Assembly: GCA_964621605.1 (NCBI GenBank)
Contig: CAZUMJ010000003.1
Location: forward strand, 60,783 to 124,782
Length of the DNA: 64,000 nucleotides
DNA from: CAZUMJ01 sp964621605
GTDB taxonomy: Bacteria; Actinomycetota; Acidimicrobiia; Acidimicrobiales; Iamiaceae
Direction: 5' to 3'
Of this stretch, positions 39,097 to 46,561 are shown piece after piece (the stretch's first letter is position 1; each line of letters begins with the position of its first letter). The notes below the pieces were generated by a model that worked only from the letters and a program-made list of their open reading frames with translations, was not told the DNA's origin and ran no database searches. A program made the position numbers and the translations under genes.

Positions 39097-39113
39097 ACAC
39101 ACCCCCGGTGTGT
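39097..39113. repeat. 7-3-7 inverted repeat in divergent gap
   Basis: ACACACC-CCC-GGTGTGT is a perfect inverted repeat in the 195-base gap between the divergent methyltransferase and glycosyltransferase genes. It could be an operator or a small hairpin. Apart from the methyltransferase -10 box at 39037-39042, nothing else is recognisable in the gap. Confidence 0.4.
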
Positions 39114-39223
39114 TCGGCAGCGCCGGAATCCCGCCGTTCGGCGCGCACGGGCCAACTCGGTCGTTCAGTGCATTCGCCGCTGCCTTCCAGGTTGCGCCCA
39201 GGTGACGTCGGGATGATGCGCCC

Positions 39224-40360
39224 ATGTTGCTGCTCGACGAACCCCCGGCGCCGACGCTCGACGTCGTCGTTCCCGTCCACGACGAAGAGACGGTCGTCCG
39301 CCGCAGTGTGGAGCGTCTGCACGCACACCTGTCGAGCGACTTCCCGTTCACCTGGCGCATCACGGTGGTCGACAACGCCTCGACGGACGAGACCTGGGCC
39401 CGCGCTCGCGAGGTGGCCTCGCTGCTCGATCGGGTCGACGTCTTGCACCTCGACCGAAAGGGCCGCGGCCTCGCGCTCCGCACGGCGTGGACGCAGAGCG
39501 ACGCGGCGGTCGTGGCGTACATGGACGTCGACCTCTCGACCGGGCTCGATGCGCTGCTCCCGCTCGTGGCGACGTTGGTGTCCGGCCATTCCGACATCGC
39601 TGTCGGTTCTCGGCTCGCCCCCGGTGCACAGGTTGCGCGAGGTCCTCGCCGCGAGCTGATCTCGCGGACGTACAACAGGCTTCTGCGGCTCCTCTTCGCG
39701 AGCAAGGTCCGCGACGCGCAGTGCGGCTTCAAGGCCGTGCGCAGCGAGGTCGCGCAGCGGCTGCTGCCAGAGGTGCGTGACGACGGCTGGTTCTTCGACA
39801 CGGAGTTGCTGCTGCTGGCAGATCACAACGGCCTGCGCATCCACGAGCTGCCCGTCGATTGGGTCGACGACCCCGACTCTCGGGTGCGCGTGATCCGTAC
39901 CGCGCTCGGAGACCTCGCGGGCTCGCTGCGCATGGTGCGTCGTTTCGCCGGCGGGCGTGGCCTCGTCGATCTCGGCGACGCACAGCGCGAAGCGATCGCT
40001 GACGACTTCGGTCGGCGGCTTGTCACCTTCGGCACCGTCGGCACCCTCAGCACGGCAGCGTCACTGGCAGTCTTCCTGTGGCTTCGGCCCTTGTGCGGGC
40101 CGTTTGCGGCGAACGCTGTCGCCCTTGCCGGCACGTTCGCAGCCAACGCCTGGGCGCACGCTCGGCTCACGTTGGGACGGAGACGGGTCAGATGGGGTCG
40201 TGCCAGCGCGCTGTTCGTGTTGGGCGCGGGGGTGTCGACCGCGGCGCTGTGCGCGGCCAGAGCACTGGGTGTGGGGACGGCACTCGATCTGCCGGTGGTG
40301 TTGGGGAGCTGGTTCGCCGTGTCGTCGGTGCGGCTCGCGCTCTTGCGGGGAGAACGCTGA
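39224..40360 (+). CDS. GT2 glycosyltransferase fused to a GtrA-like membrane domain
   Basis: 378 residues. Residues 1-230 are a polyprenyl-phosphate-sugar synthase-like GT2 domain: VVVPVHDEETVV, VVDNASTDETW, the metal-binding YMDVDLSTG, and DAQCGFKAVRSEVA. Residues 255-375 hold four membrane segments of the GtrA type (LVTFGTVGTLSTAASLAVF, AGTFAANAWAHARLTL). Such proteins usually make or flip a lipid-linked sugar donor. The next gene, a GT-C enzyme, overlaps by one base and is the likely user of that donor. Confidence 0.88.
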   Translation: MLLLDEPPAPTLDVVVPVHDEETVVRRSVERLHAHLSSDFPFTWRITVVDNASTDETWARAREVASLLDRVDVLHLDRKGRGLALRTAWTQSDAAVVAYMDVDLSTGLDALLPLVATLVSGHSDIAVGSRLAPGAQVARGPRRELISRTYNRLLRLLFASKVRDAQCGFKAVRSEVAQRLLPEVRDDGWFFDTELLLLADHNGLRIHELPVDWVDDPDSRVRVIRTALGDLAGSLRMVRRFAGGRGLVDLGDAQREAIADDFGRRLVTFGTVGTLSTAASLAVFLWLRPLCGPFAANAVALAGTFAANAWAHARLTLGRRRVRWGRASALFVLGAGVSTAALCAARALGVGTALDLPVVLGSWFAVSSVRLALLRGER

Positions 40361-42558
40361 TGAGCACCGCAGTCCGCTTGACGCGTGCGGGAGCCTCGGC
40401 CGCCGAGGTGTGTGGCAACGAGCTCGCAGCGCCCACCGCCGGGTGCTCAGCCGAGCCGGCGCTCGGGATGCGACGGGAGGAGGACCCACCTTGGGCTCGT
40501 CCCGCGCTGGCGACGCTCCTCGCGGCGACGGCGTTGCTGTACCTCTGGGGGTTGGGTGCGTCGGGCTGGGCGAACAGCTTCTACTCGGCTGCTGCGCAAG
40601 CCGGGTCGGTGAGCTGGAAGGCCTTCCTGTTCGGATCGAGCGATGCGGCGAACTCGATCACCGTCGACAAGACCCCACTCTCGCTGTGGCCCATGGCGTT
40701 GTCGGTGCGGATCTTCGGCCTGCACGCCTGGAGCATCCTCGTGCCGCAGGCGCTCGAAGGGGTCGCTGCAGTTGCGCTCCTCGTGCTCACCGTGAAGCGC
40801 TGGTTCGGCGCGACCGCTGGTCTGCTCGCCGGGAGCGTGTTGGCGTGCACGCCTGTGGCGGTGTTGATGTTTCGCTTCAACAACCCGGACGCCGCGCTGG
40901 TGCTGCTCCTCGTGGCAGCGACCTACTTCCTTACGCGCGCGCTGGAGGACGGCCGGACCCGCTGGATGGTTGCTGCGGGCACCATGGTCGGGCTGGGCTT
41001 CCTGGCGAAGGAGCTCCAGGCGTTCATCTTGTTGCCCGTCCTGGTGGGCGCATACCTGCTGGCCGGCCCTCCGAGACTTGGCCGCCGCCTGGCCCAGTGC
41101 GTGGCGCTCGGTGCATCCACCCTCGTCGCCGGTGGGTGGTGGGTGCTGCTCGTGTCGGTGTGGCCGGCTTCGTCACGGCCCTACTTCGGTGGGTCGCAGG
41201 ACAACACCTTCTTGAACGTGCTGTTCGGTTACAACGGCCTCGGGCGCATCACGGGCAACGAGACCGGGAGCGTCGTCCCCGGCAGGGCCCAACCTGCGGG
41301 CGGGATGTGGGGTGAGACGGGGTTCACTCGCCTCTTCAACGACGCGTTCGGCGGGCAGGCGAGCTGGCTCATCCCAACCGCGTTGCTGGTGGTGGTCGGT
41401 GGCCTGATCTGGACGAGCCGTCGCCCTCGCACCGATCGTGCGCGTGCCGCGCTCGTGCTCTGGGGCGGCTGGCTGCTCGTCACCGGCCTGGTCTTCAGCC
41501 TGTCGAAGGGGATCATCCACGAGTACTACACGGTCGCTCTCGCTCCGGCCATCGGGGCCCTGGTCGGGATCGGAGTGGCGGAGAGTTGGCGGATGCGGCG
41601 CACGTGGGCCGGTGGCGCGTGCACGAGCGTGCTGGTCAGTTCGGCGGCCGCCTGGTCCTTCGTGCTCCTCAGTCGGACACCGACGTGGCTTCCCTGGCTC
41701 CGCTGGAGCGTGCTGGTCGCGGGGTGCGGCGTGGTGGTCTGGTTGCTCGCTGCTTCCGGCGCTGCGGGTGCTGCCGGTGCTGCGGGGCCGCGTCGCTCGC
41801 AGCGCGCGCCGCACGCTCGGGCGATCGCCGGACTCGCCGGATGCGCCGCCGTTCTCGCGCTGTTCGGCGGGCCTGTCGCGTACGCCCTCAACACCGCGGG
41901 GACGCCCCACAGCGGGTCGCTGCCCACGGCCGGCCCTGCGGTGGCGGGCTCGGGCGGTCGGGGTCGGTTCGGGCCGCCCTCCATGCGAGGCGGCGCGCTG
42001 CCCGGCGGCGCACCGCCTGCGGGTGCGGTGCCCGGCGGCGCTGGAGGCCTCGGGTTCCCGTCCGGGGGGCAGGGGCTCCCCGGACCAGGTGGCGGCATGG
42101 CAGGCCCCGCTGGTGCGAACACGGGCGGGGGGCGAGCCGGGGGCTTGTTGGAGGCGAGCGTGCCGAGCAGTGCGGTGGTGGCGCTCCTCTCACAGGACGC
42201 CGATCGCTACGACTGGGTCGCCGCCACGGTCGGTGCTAACTCGGCCGCGGGGTATCAGCTCGCGACGGCCGAACCGGTCATGCCGATCGGCGGCTTCAAC
42301 GGCAGCGACCCGAGCCCGACCCTCGCGCAGTTCAAGGCGTACGTCGCCGCGCATCGCATCCACTGGTTCATCGCCGGAGGCGGTGGGCTCGCCGGAGGAG
42401 GCGGACCCGGCGCGGGCGGCGGTCTGGGCGGGGCGACACCGGGCACGGCCGGGTCGTCGAACACCGCCGGGGCGATCAGCGCGTGGGTGCAGGCGCACTT
42501 TGAGGCCCGCACCGTCGGTGGCGTGACGTTCTACGACCTCACGGCCCCGACGAGCTGA
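40360..42558 (+). CDS. GT39/ArnT-like polytopic glycosyltransferase (GT-C fold)
   Basis: 732 residues with about twelve membrane helices between 45 and 520. Early loop residues NSFYSAAAQAGS and the acidic loop SITVDKTPLSLWPMALS fit the PMT/ArnT group that uses polyprenyl-phosphate sugars outside the membrane. A long extracellular Gly/Pro/Ala-rich insert (about 545-605, e.g. GGALPGGAPPAGAVPGGA) precedes a folded part with VALLSQDADRYDWVAA. A second Gly-rich stretch lies near 685. The acceptor is unknown. Start ATG 40360 overlaps the GT2 stop (TGATG). Confidence 0.88.
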   Translation: MSTAVRLTRAGASAAEVCGNELAAPTAGCSAEPALGMRREEDPPWARPALATLLAATALLYLWGLGASGWANSFYSAAAQAGSVSWKAFLFGSSDAANSITVDKTPLSLWPMALSVRIFGLHAWSILVPQALEGVAAVALLVLTVKRWFGATAGLLAGSVLACTPVAVLMFRFNNPDAALVLLLVAATYFLTRALEDGRTRWMVAAGTMVGLGFLAKELQAFILLPVLVGAYLLAGPPRLGRRLAQCVALGASTLVAGGWWVLLVSVWPASSRPYFGGSQDNTFLNVLFGYNGLGRITGNETGSVVPGRAQPAGGMWGETGFTRLFNDAFGGQASWLIPTALLVVVGGLIWTSRRPRTDRARAALVLWGGWLLVTGLVFSLSKGIIHEYYTVALAPAIGALVGIGVAESWRMRRTWAGGACTSVLVSSAAAWSFVLLSRTPTWLPWLRWSVLVAGCGVVVWLLAASGAAGAAGAAGPRRSQRAPHARAIAGLAGCAAVLALFGGPVAYALNTAGTPHSGSLPTAGPAVAGSGGRGRFGPPSMRGGALPGGAPPAGAVPGGAGGLGFPSGGQGLPGPGGGMAGPAGANTGGGRAGGLLEASVPSSAVVALLSQDADRYDWVAATVGANSAAGYQLATAEPVMPIGGFNGSDPSPTLAQFKAYVAAHRIHWFIAGGGGLAGGGGPGAGGGLGGATPGTAGSSNTAGAISAWVQAHFEARTVGGVTFYDLTAPTS

Positions 42559-42596
42559 CGAGCTGACGAGCTGACGAGCGGGCGAGCCGACGACCT
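42549..42596 (+). repeat. 8-bp tandem repeat over the glycosyltransferase stop codon
   Basis: Six consecutive octamers: GACGAGCT three times, then GACGAGCG, GGCGAGCC and GACGACCT. More loose copies occur to 42622. The TGA stop at 42556-42558 spans the first and second units. The 106-base gap to 42664 holds nothing else. Confidence 0.8.
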
Positions 42597-42664
42597 CGCG
42601 GCCCCGACGAGTTGACGAGCTGCGCTTCAGCTCCCGGGTCTCCGTGGCCCTGCCTTGTGCCTTG

Positions 42665-43462
42665 CTACAGGCCGAGCACCAGCTGCGGAGCGGGCATCGG
42701 CTCGGAGGTGCCGAGGGTGCGCACGGCGGTGCCCACGTTGAGGAACTCGATCGCGTGCTCGCCCCACACATGATTGGCGTGGCCGACCTGGACGCCGACG
42801 ATGCCGGTGCCCCCGGAGCGCTCACCCTCGGTCTGCATCCGGGTCATGGCGAGCTCGCGTGCGTCGTAGACGGCCTGGGTGTACTGGGGCATCTCGACGT
42901 TCTGGCCGACCTGGCGCAACGACTGCATGACACCTTGGTGGGCGACGTGGTACACGCACGTGCCGAACACGAAGCTCGTCGGCAGCCATCCGGCACGGAG
43001 CAGCTTGTAGAAGTCGCGTCCTGACAGATCCGACGTGAACGGACGCCCGGTTGGGGCCTTGTAGGCGCCGGGGTGCGCGGCGGAGCGGACCGCGGTGCCG
43101 GTGGCGAGGAACTCCATGACCTCCTGGCCTCCGGCGTACATGTTGAGGCTGAGCTGCACCCCGACGATGCCGTCAGCCCCGAGGTGCTCGGCCTCAACGG
43201 TCATGCGCTCCAGGGCGAGCCCGCGGCCGTTGTACATCGCCTGGGTGAGCGTCGTGAGCTCGATCGACTGACCCCACCGGGCGACCTGGATGCCGACGTG
43301 GTACATCGAGCTCCCCATGACCAGACCCAGCGGTTCGAAGCCGCTCTGGTGCGTCAGGACGAACTCGTCGACCGAGAGGTCCGACGTGAAGCACTTGCCT
43401 CCGGCCGTCTCGGCGAGCCGTTGTTGTGCTTCGGGTGAGATCCAAGCTGCTGCATCCGACAT
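42665..43462 (-). CDS. Tandem-duplicated YbjQ/UPF0145 (heavy-metal-binding-type) protein
   Basis: 265 residues made of two homologous halves. The first has CFTSDLSVDEFVLTHQSGFE and GLVMGSSMYHVGIQ; the second has PFTSDLSGRDFYKLLRAGW and SFVFGTCVYHVAHQG. Each continues into ADGIVGVQL/GTGIVGVQV and a final strand FLATGTAV/FLNVGTAV. Single-domain YbjQ proteins form pentamers of unknown role. The ATG at 43462 has a very good ribosome site (AAAGGAG on the minus strand). Follows the small gene at 43486 by 23 bases. Confidence 0.85.
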   Translation of the reverse strand: MSDAAAWISPEAQQRLAETAGGKCFTSDLSVDEFVLTHQSGFEPLGLVMGSSMYHVGIQVARWGQSIELTTLTQAMYNGRGLALERMTVEAEHLGADGIVGVQLSLNMYAGGQEVMEFLATGTAVRSAAHPGAYKAPTGRPFTSDLSGRDFYKLLRAGWLPTSFVFGTCVYHVAHQGVMQSLRQVGQNVEMPQYTQAVYDARELAMTRMQTEGERSGGTGIVGVQVGHANHVWGEHAIEFLNVGTAVRTLGTSEPMPAPQLVLGL

Positions 43463-43485
43463 GGGACTCCTTTGGGGGTGATGGG

Positions 43486-43848
43486 TCAGCAGAGGCCGCG
43501 GAGGGCTTCGCGCACCTGGGTGGAGCGGCCGGCTTCCGAGCGCAGCGCAGCCGAGAACCGCGAGGACCACTCCCTGGTGCTGATCACCTCCGGCGTGAGT
43601 GCGATCCCGCCGCTGCTCGATCCGACGGTTGCCTCCACGAGGCCGTTCGTCTCGACGAGCGCGAACACCTCGGCGCCTACGTGGACGCGCACCGCGACCG
43701 CGCGTCCACGGTTGAAGAGGCCCTTGCGCTGCACCTTGGTGGCGGCTGGAAGGCGCGTTGCGAACGTGGTGGCCACGAAGTCGAGGAGTTGCTGCTGATC
43801 GGCGCTGAGCTCACCCAGCACCTGCGCGAGTTCCAGCGGTTGTGGCAT
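43486..43848 (-). CDS. Small protein of unknown function upstream of the YbjQ pair
   Basis: 120 residues, soluble, beginning MPQPLELAQVLGELSADQQQ. A helical N-terminal third is followed by strands FNRGRAVAVRVHVGAEVFAL and a helical end. I recognise no family. It shares an operon with the YbjQ-type gene, so a joint role is likely. The ATG at 43848 is eight bases after a minus-strand TAGCCT box (43857-43862), consistent with a leaderless start of this two-gene unit. Confidence 0.72.
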   Translation of the reverse strand: MPQPLELAQVLGELSADQQQLLDFVATTFATRLPAATKVQRKGLFNRGRAVAVRVHVGAEVFALVETNGLVEATVGSSSGGIALTPEVISTREWSSRFSAALRSEAGRSTQVREALRGLC

Positions 43849-43856
43849 GGCGACCG

Positions 43857-43862
43857 AGGCTA
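43857..43862 (-). promoter_or_regulatory. -10 box for leaderless small gene / YbjQ operon
   Basis: TAGCCT on the minus strand, eight bases before the ATG at 43848. It sits beside GC-rich hairpins (GGGGC-GCAT-GCCCC at 43863-43876 and GGGGG-TCG-CCCCC at 43882-43894) that could end transcription from the hydrolase gene. Confidence 0.45.
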
Positions 43863-43902
43863 GGGGCGCATGCCCCGGAGCGGGGGTCGCCCCCCGGCGG
43901 GT

Positions 43903-44772
43903 TCAGCGCCAGCGGGGGAGCGCGTTGCAGAACGCCAGCAGCGCCCGGTTCGTCGCCTCGGGCTGCTCTTGTTGGGTCCAGTGACCGCAGTCGGCGATGA
44001 GGGCCCGCTGCAGGTTCGGGACGCGCGCCTCCATCCCGTCGCTCATGGCGGGGGTGAGGACCGGGTCGTGTGCAGCGCAGACCATGAGCGCGGGAGCCTC
44101 GATCACCTCGGGTAGCTCGGCTCCGAGGTGCCAGTTGCGATCCATCGCCCGGTAGTAGGAGAGCGGCGGGGTGAGCGCGCCTGTCGTCGCGAACACCTCC
44201 ACGTAGCGGTCGACGACGTCGTCGGGGAAGGCTTCGTGGCGTCGGGTCGCCGGTCCGCGAAACATCGTGAGCAGGAACGTGCGCACGTCACGCTCGAGGA
44301 TCCACTCGGCCGGGCCGACGTCTTGGAACTGCATGATGTAGTTCGGCCGGTCTCCGAACACGCGTGCCATGACCTCGAGCGGCGGCATCGTGCCGCGGGG
44401 CAGGTCTGGCGTGTTCAGGCCGACAACCCCGGCGATGCGGTCGGGGTAGCGACGCGCGAAGGGCCACACGAGCAGCCCGCCCCAGTCGTGGCCGACGACG
44501 ACGCACCGTTCAGCTCCGAGCGCGTCGAGCACGCCCACGAGGCATGCGTTCACCCACGGCTCGAGGTAGTCGACGTCCGGCTTGTCGGATCGTCCGTAGC
44601 CGGGCAGGTCGACGGCGACTGCACGGAACCCTGCGTCGGCGAGGGCGTCCATCTGATGGCGCCACGACCACCAGAACTCGGGAAAGCCATGGAGCAGCAG
44701 CACCACCGGGCCCTGGCCGTGTTCGACGCAGAACAGGCGGATGCCGTTGGTCGTGACGAAGCGTTCCCGCAT
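43903..44772 (-). CDS. Epoxide-hydrolase-like alpha/beta hydrolase
   Basis: 289 residues. The oxyanion/cap region is LLLHGFPEFWWSWRHQM and the nucleophile is the aspartate in VVGHDWGGLLVW, the hallmark of epoxide hydrolases and haloalkane dehalogenases. The general-base histidine is in DCGHWTQQEQPE. The HGFPE motif favours epoxide hydrolase. It begins six bases after the acyl-CoA ligase stop on the same strand, so the two are probably one transcript handling a lipid or terpenoid substrate. Confidence 0.88.
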   Translation of the reverse strand: MRERFVTTNGIRLFCVEHGQGPVVLLLHGFPEFWWSWRHQMDALADAGFRAVAVDLPGYGRSDKPDVDYLEPWVNACLVGVLDALGAERCVVVGHDWGGLLVWPFARRYPDRIAGVVGLNTPDLPRGTMPPLEVMARVFGDRPNYIMQFQDVGPAEWILERDVRTFLLTMFRGPATRRHEAFPDDVVDRYVEVFATTGALTPPLSYYRAMDRNWHLGAELPEVIEAPALMVCAAHDPVLTPAMSDGMEARVPNLQRALIADCGHWTQQEQPEATNRALLAFCNALPRWR

Positions 44773-44778
44773 GAGCCG

Positions 44779-46434
44779 TCAGCCTTCGACCGTCGCGGCG
44801 GCGACCTCTTTCGCCCAGCGGTAGTCGGCCTTGCCGGCCGGCGAGCGCTGGATCTCGGGGCGGAACAAGAACGCCTTCGGGTACTTGTAGCGGGCGATGT
44901 GGCGGGCACACTCCTCGAGGAGCTCCTCCTCGGTGACCTGCATCCCGTCGTGCACCTGCACGATCGCGACGACCTCGGAGCCCCACCGGTCGCTGGGGCG
45001 TCCGACGACGACGACGTCGTACACCGCGGGGTGCGCGGCGATCGCCTGCTCGACCTCCTCGGCGAAGATCTTCTCGCCGCCGGAGTTGATCGTGACCGAG
45101 TCGCGCCCGAGCAGCTCGATCACACCCGCGCTGTCGATCCGGGCACGGTCACCGGGGATGGCGACTCGCACCCCGTCGATGACGGGGAACGTTCGTGCGG
45201 TCTTGTCGGCGTCGCCGAGGTAGCCGAGGGGGACGCGCCCACGCTGTGCGAGCCAGCCGAGGTCGTCGTCGCCTGGTTGGAGGACCCGGCTCATCTCGGC
45301 GTCGACCACGATCGTGTCGGGGCCCGGGGTGAACGTGCCGGTCGAGGCTCCGGTCGCTGCCATCGATGCGTGCGTCATCTGGGCACCGGTCTCGGAGGAG
45401 CCGACGGCGTCGAGCACCAGCGCGTTCGGAAGCAACGCGAGCAGACGCTCCTTCAGGGTGACGTTGAGGGCGGCGCCGCCGTTCGACACGGCGAAGAGGC
45501 TGGAGACGTCGTAGGAGCCGGTCTCCATCTCTTCGATGAGCGGCCGGGCGATGGCGTCGCCGACGGTGAGCAGGCTGACCACCTTCTCGCGCTCGACGAC
45601 CGAGAGGACGTCGGACGGGTCGAGGCGGTCGACGCGGTCCTGGATGACCAGCGCGCCGCCGGACGTGAACGTGATGAACGCAGCCCATTGGGCTGCGCCG
45701 TGCATGAACGGTGGCGTGGGGAGCATGCGCAGCATGCCGCCGTTCGCGGCCGCGGCCTCGGCGATCGCCTCGTAGCTCGGGAACGGGTCTCCGGCGGAGC
45801 CGATCGGCCGCCCGCCCATCGCGCCGATGTAGATGTCGGCCTGACGCCACAGGACGCCCTTTGGCATGCCGGTGGTGCCGCCGGTGTAGAGGATGTAGAG
45901 GTCGTCGGGGGAGGGCTCGACAGGCGGCCCGTCCGGCGATCCCGCGGCGAGCGCGTCCTCGTAGGCGACGGCGCCGGGCAGGAGCTCGTGCGGGGTGCCG
46001 TCGTCGACCTGGATGAGCACCTCCAGGTTCGGCAGGTCGCCGAGCACCTCTGCGAGCGTCGCGGCGAAGCTCGAGCCGTACACGATCGCACGGGCGCCTG
46101 AGTCGTTGAGCAGGTAGCGCAGCTCTTCGGCGACGTAGCGGTAGTTGACGTTGAACGGAGCGACGCGGGCCTTGTAGGCACCGATCATGCCCTCGAGGTA
46201 CTCGTTGCCGTTGTAGAGGTAGAGCGCGAGGTGGTCCTGGCCGGACTCGTGGCCGGCCAGCTCGCCCCGTTCGGTTCGAACCCCGAGACCTCGATCGTGG
46301 AGGTACGACGCAAGGCGGTTCGTTCGGACCCGCACGTCGTCGTAGGTGAGGCGGTGGTCTCGCCACACGATGGCTTCGCGATCGGGCACGGCGGCGGCGA
46401 CGGTGTCGAAGACGGTGGCGAGGTTGAACTCCAT
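44779..46434 (-). CDS. FadD-type acyl-CoA synthetase
   Basis: 551-residue adenylate-forming ligase. The ATP loop is LYTGGTTGMPKGVLW, then VGSSETGAQM, the hinge region LGRDSVTINSGGEKIF and the C-terminal lysine in RSPAGKADYRWAKE. It activates a carboxylic acid, most likely fatty or aromatic, but the acid cannot be named. The ATG at 46434 fits the family start. A paralogue is just upstream (46562-48169), sharing the SxTINSGGEKxFAE hinge, so this pair arose by duplication. Confidence 0.9.
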   Translation of the reverse strand: MEFNLATVFDTVAAAVPDREAIVWRDHRLTYDDVRVRTNRLASYLHDRGLGVRTERGELAGHESGQDHLALYLYNGNEYLEGMIGAYKARVAPFNVNYRYVAEELRYLLNDSGARAIVYGSSFAATLAEVLGDLPNLEVLIQVDDGTPHELLPGAVAYEDALAAGSPDGPPVEPSPDDLYILYTGGTTGMPKGVLWRQADIYIGAMGGRPIGSAGDPFPSYEAIAEAAAANGGMLRMLPTPPFMHGAAQWAAFITFTSGGALVIQDRVDRLDPSDVLSVVEREKVVSLLTVGDAIARPLIEEMETGSYDVSSLFAVSNGGAALNVTLKERLLALLPNALVLDAVGSSETGAQMTHASMAATGASTGTFTPGPDTIVVDAEMSRVLQPGDDDLGWLAQRGRVPLGYLGDADKTARTFPVIDGVRVAIPGDRARIDSAGVIELLGRDSVTINSGGEKIFAEEVEQAIAAHPAVYDVVVVGRPSDRWGSEVVAIVQVHDGMQVTEEELLEECARHIARYKYPKAFLFRPEIQRSPAGKADYRWAKEVAAATVEG

Positions 46435-46490
46435 GGTTCCCAGATCCCCCTCGGGCGAGGTCCGCGGGCCATCGATCGGCCCCAGTGAAC

Positions 46491-46547
46491 GGTGCGGCGA
46501 CCCTACTGCGGGTGCGGCGACACGTTCGGCCGAGGACAGGCCGAACG
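46491..46547 (-). promoter_or_regulatory. Promoter with direct repeats and a hairpin between two ligase genes
   Basis: GGTGCGGCGAC occurs at 46491-46501 and 46511-46521, exactly 20 bases apart. A minus-strand TAGGGT (-10-like) lies between the copies, so a dimeric repressor could cover the promoter of the downstream ligase. Next to it is a perfect hairpin CGTTCGGCC-GAGGACA-GGCCGAACG (46523-46547), a likely terminator for the upstream ligase. Confidence 0.5.
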
Positions 46548-46561
46548 GCGAGCGCAGCCGC

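Noticed and set aside
42549..42622. Short direct repeats as a CRISPR array
   Set aside because: Units are 8 bases with no spacers; it is a simple tandem repeat.
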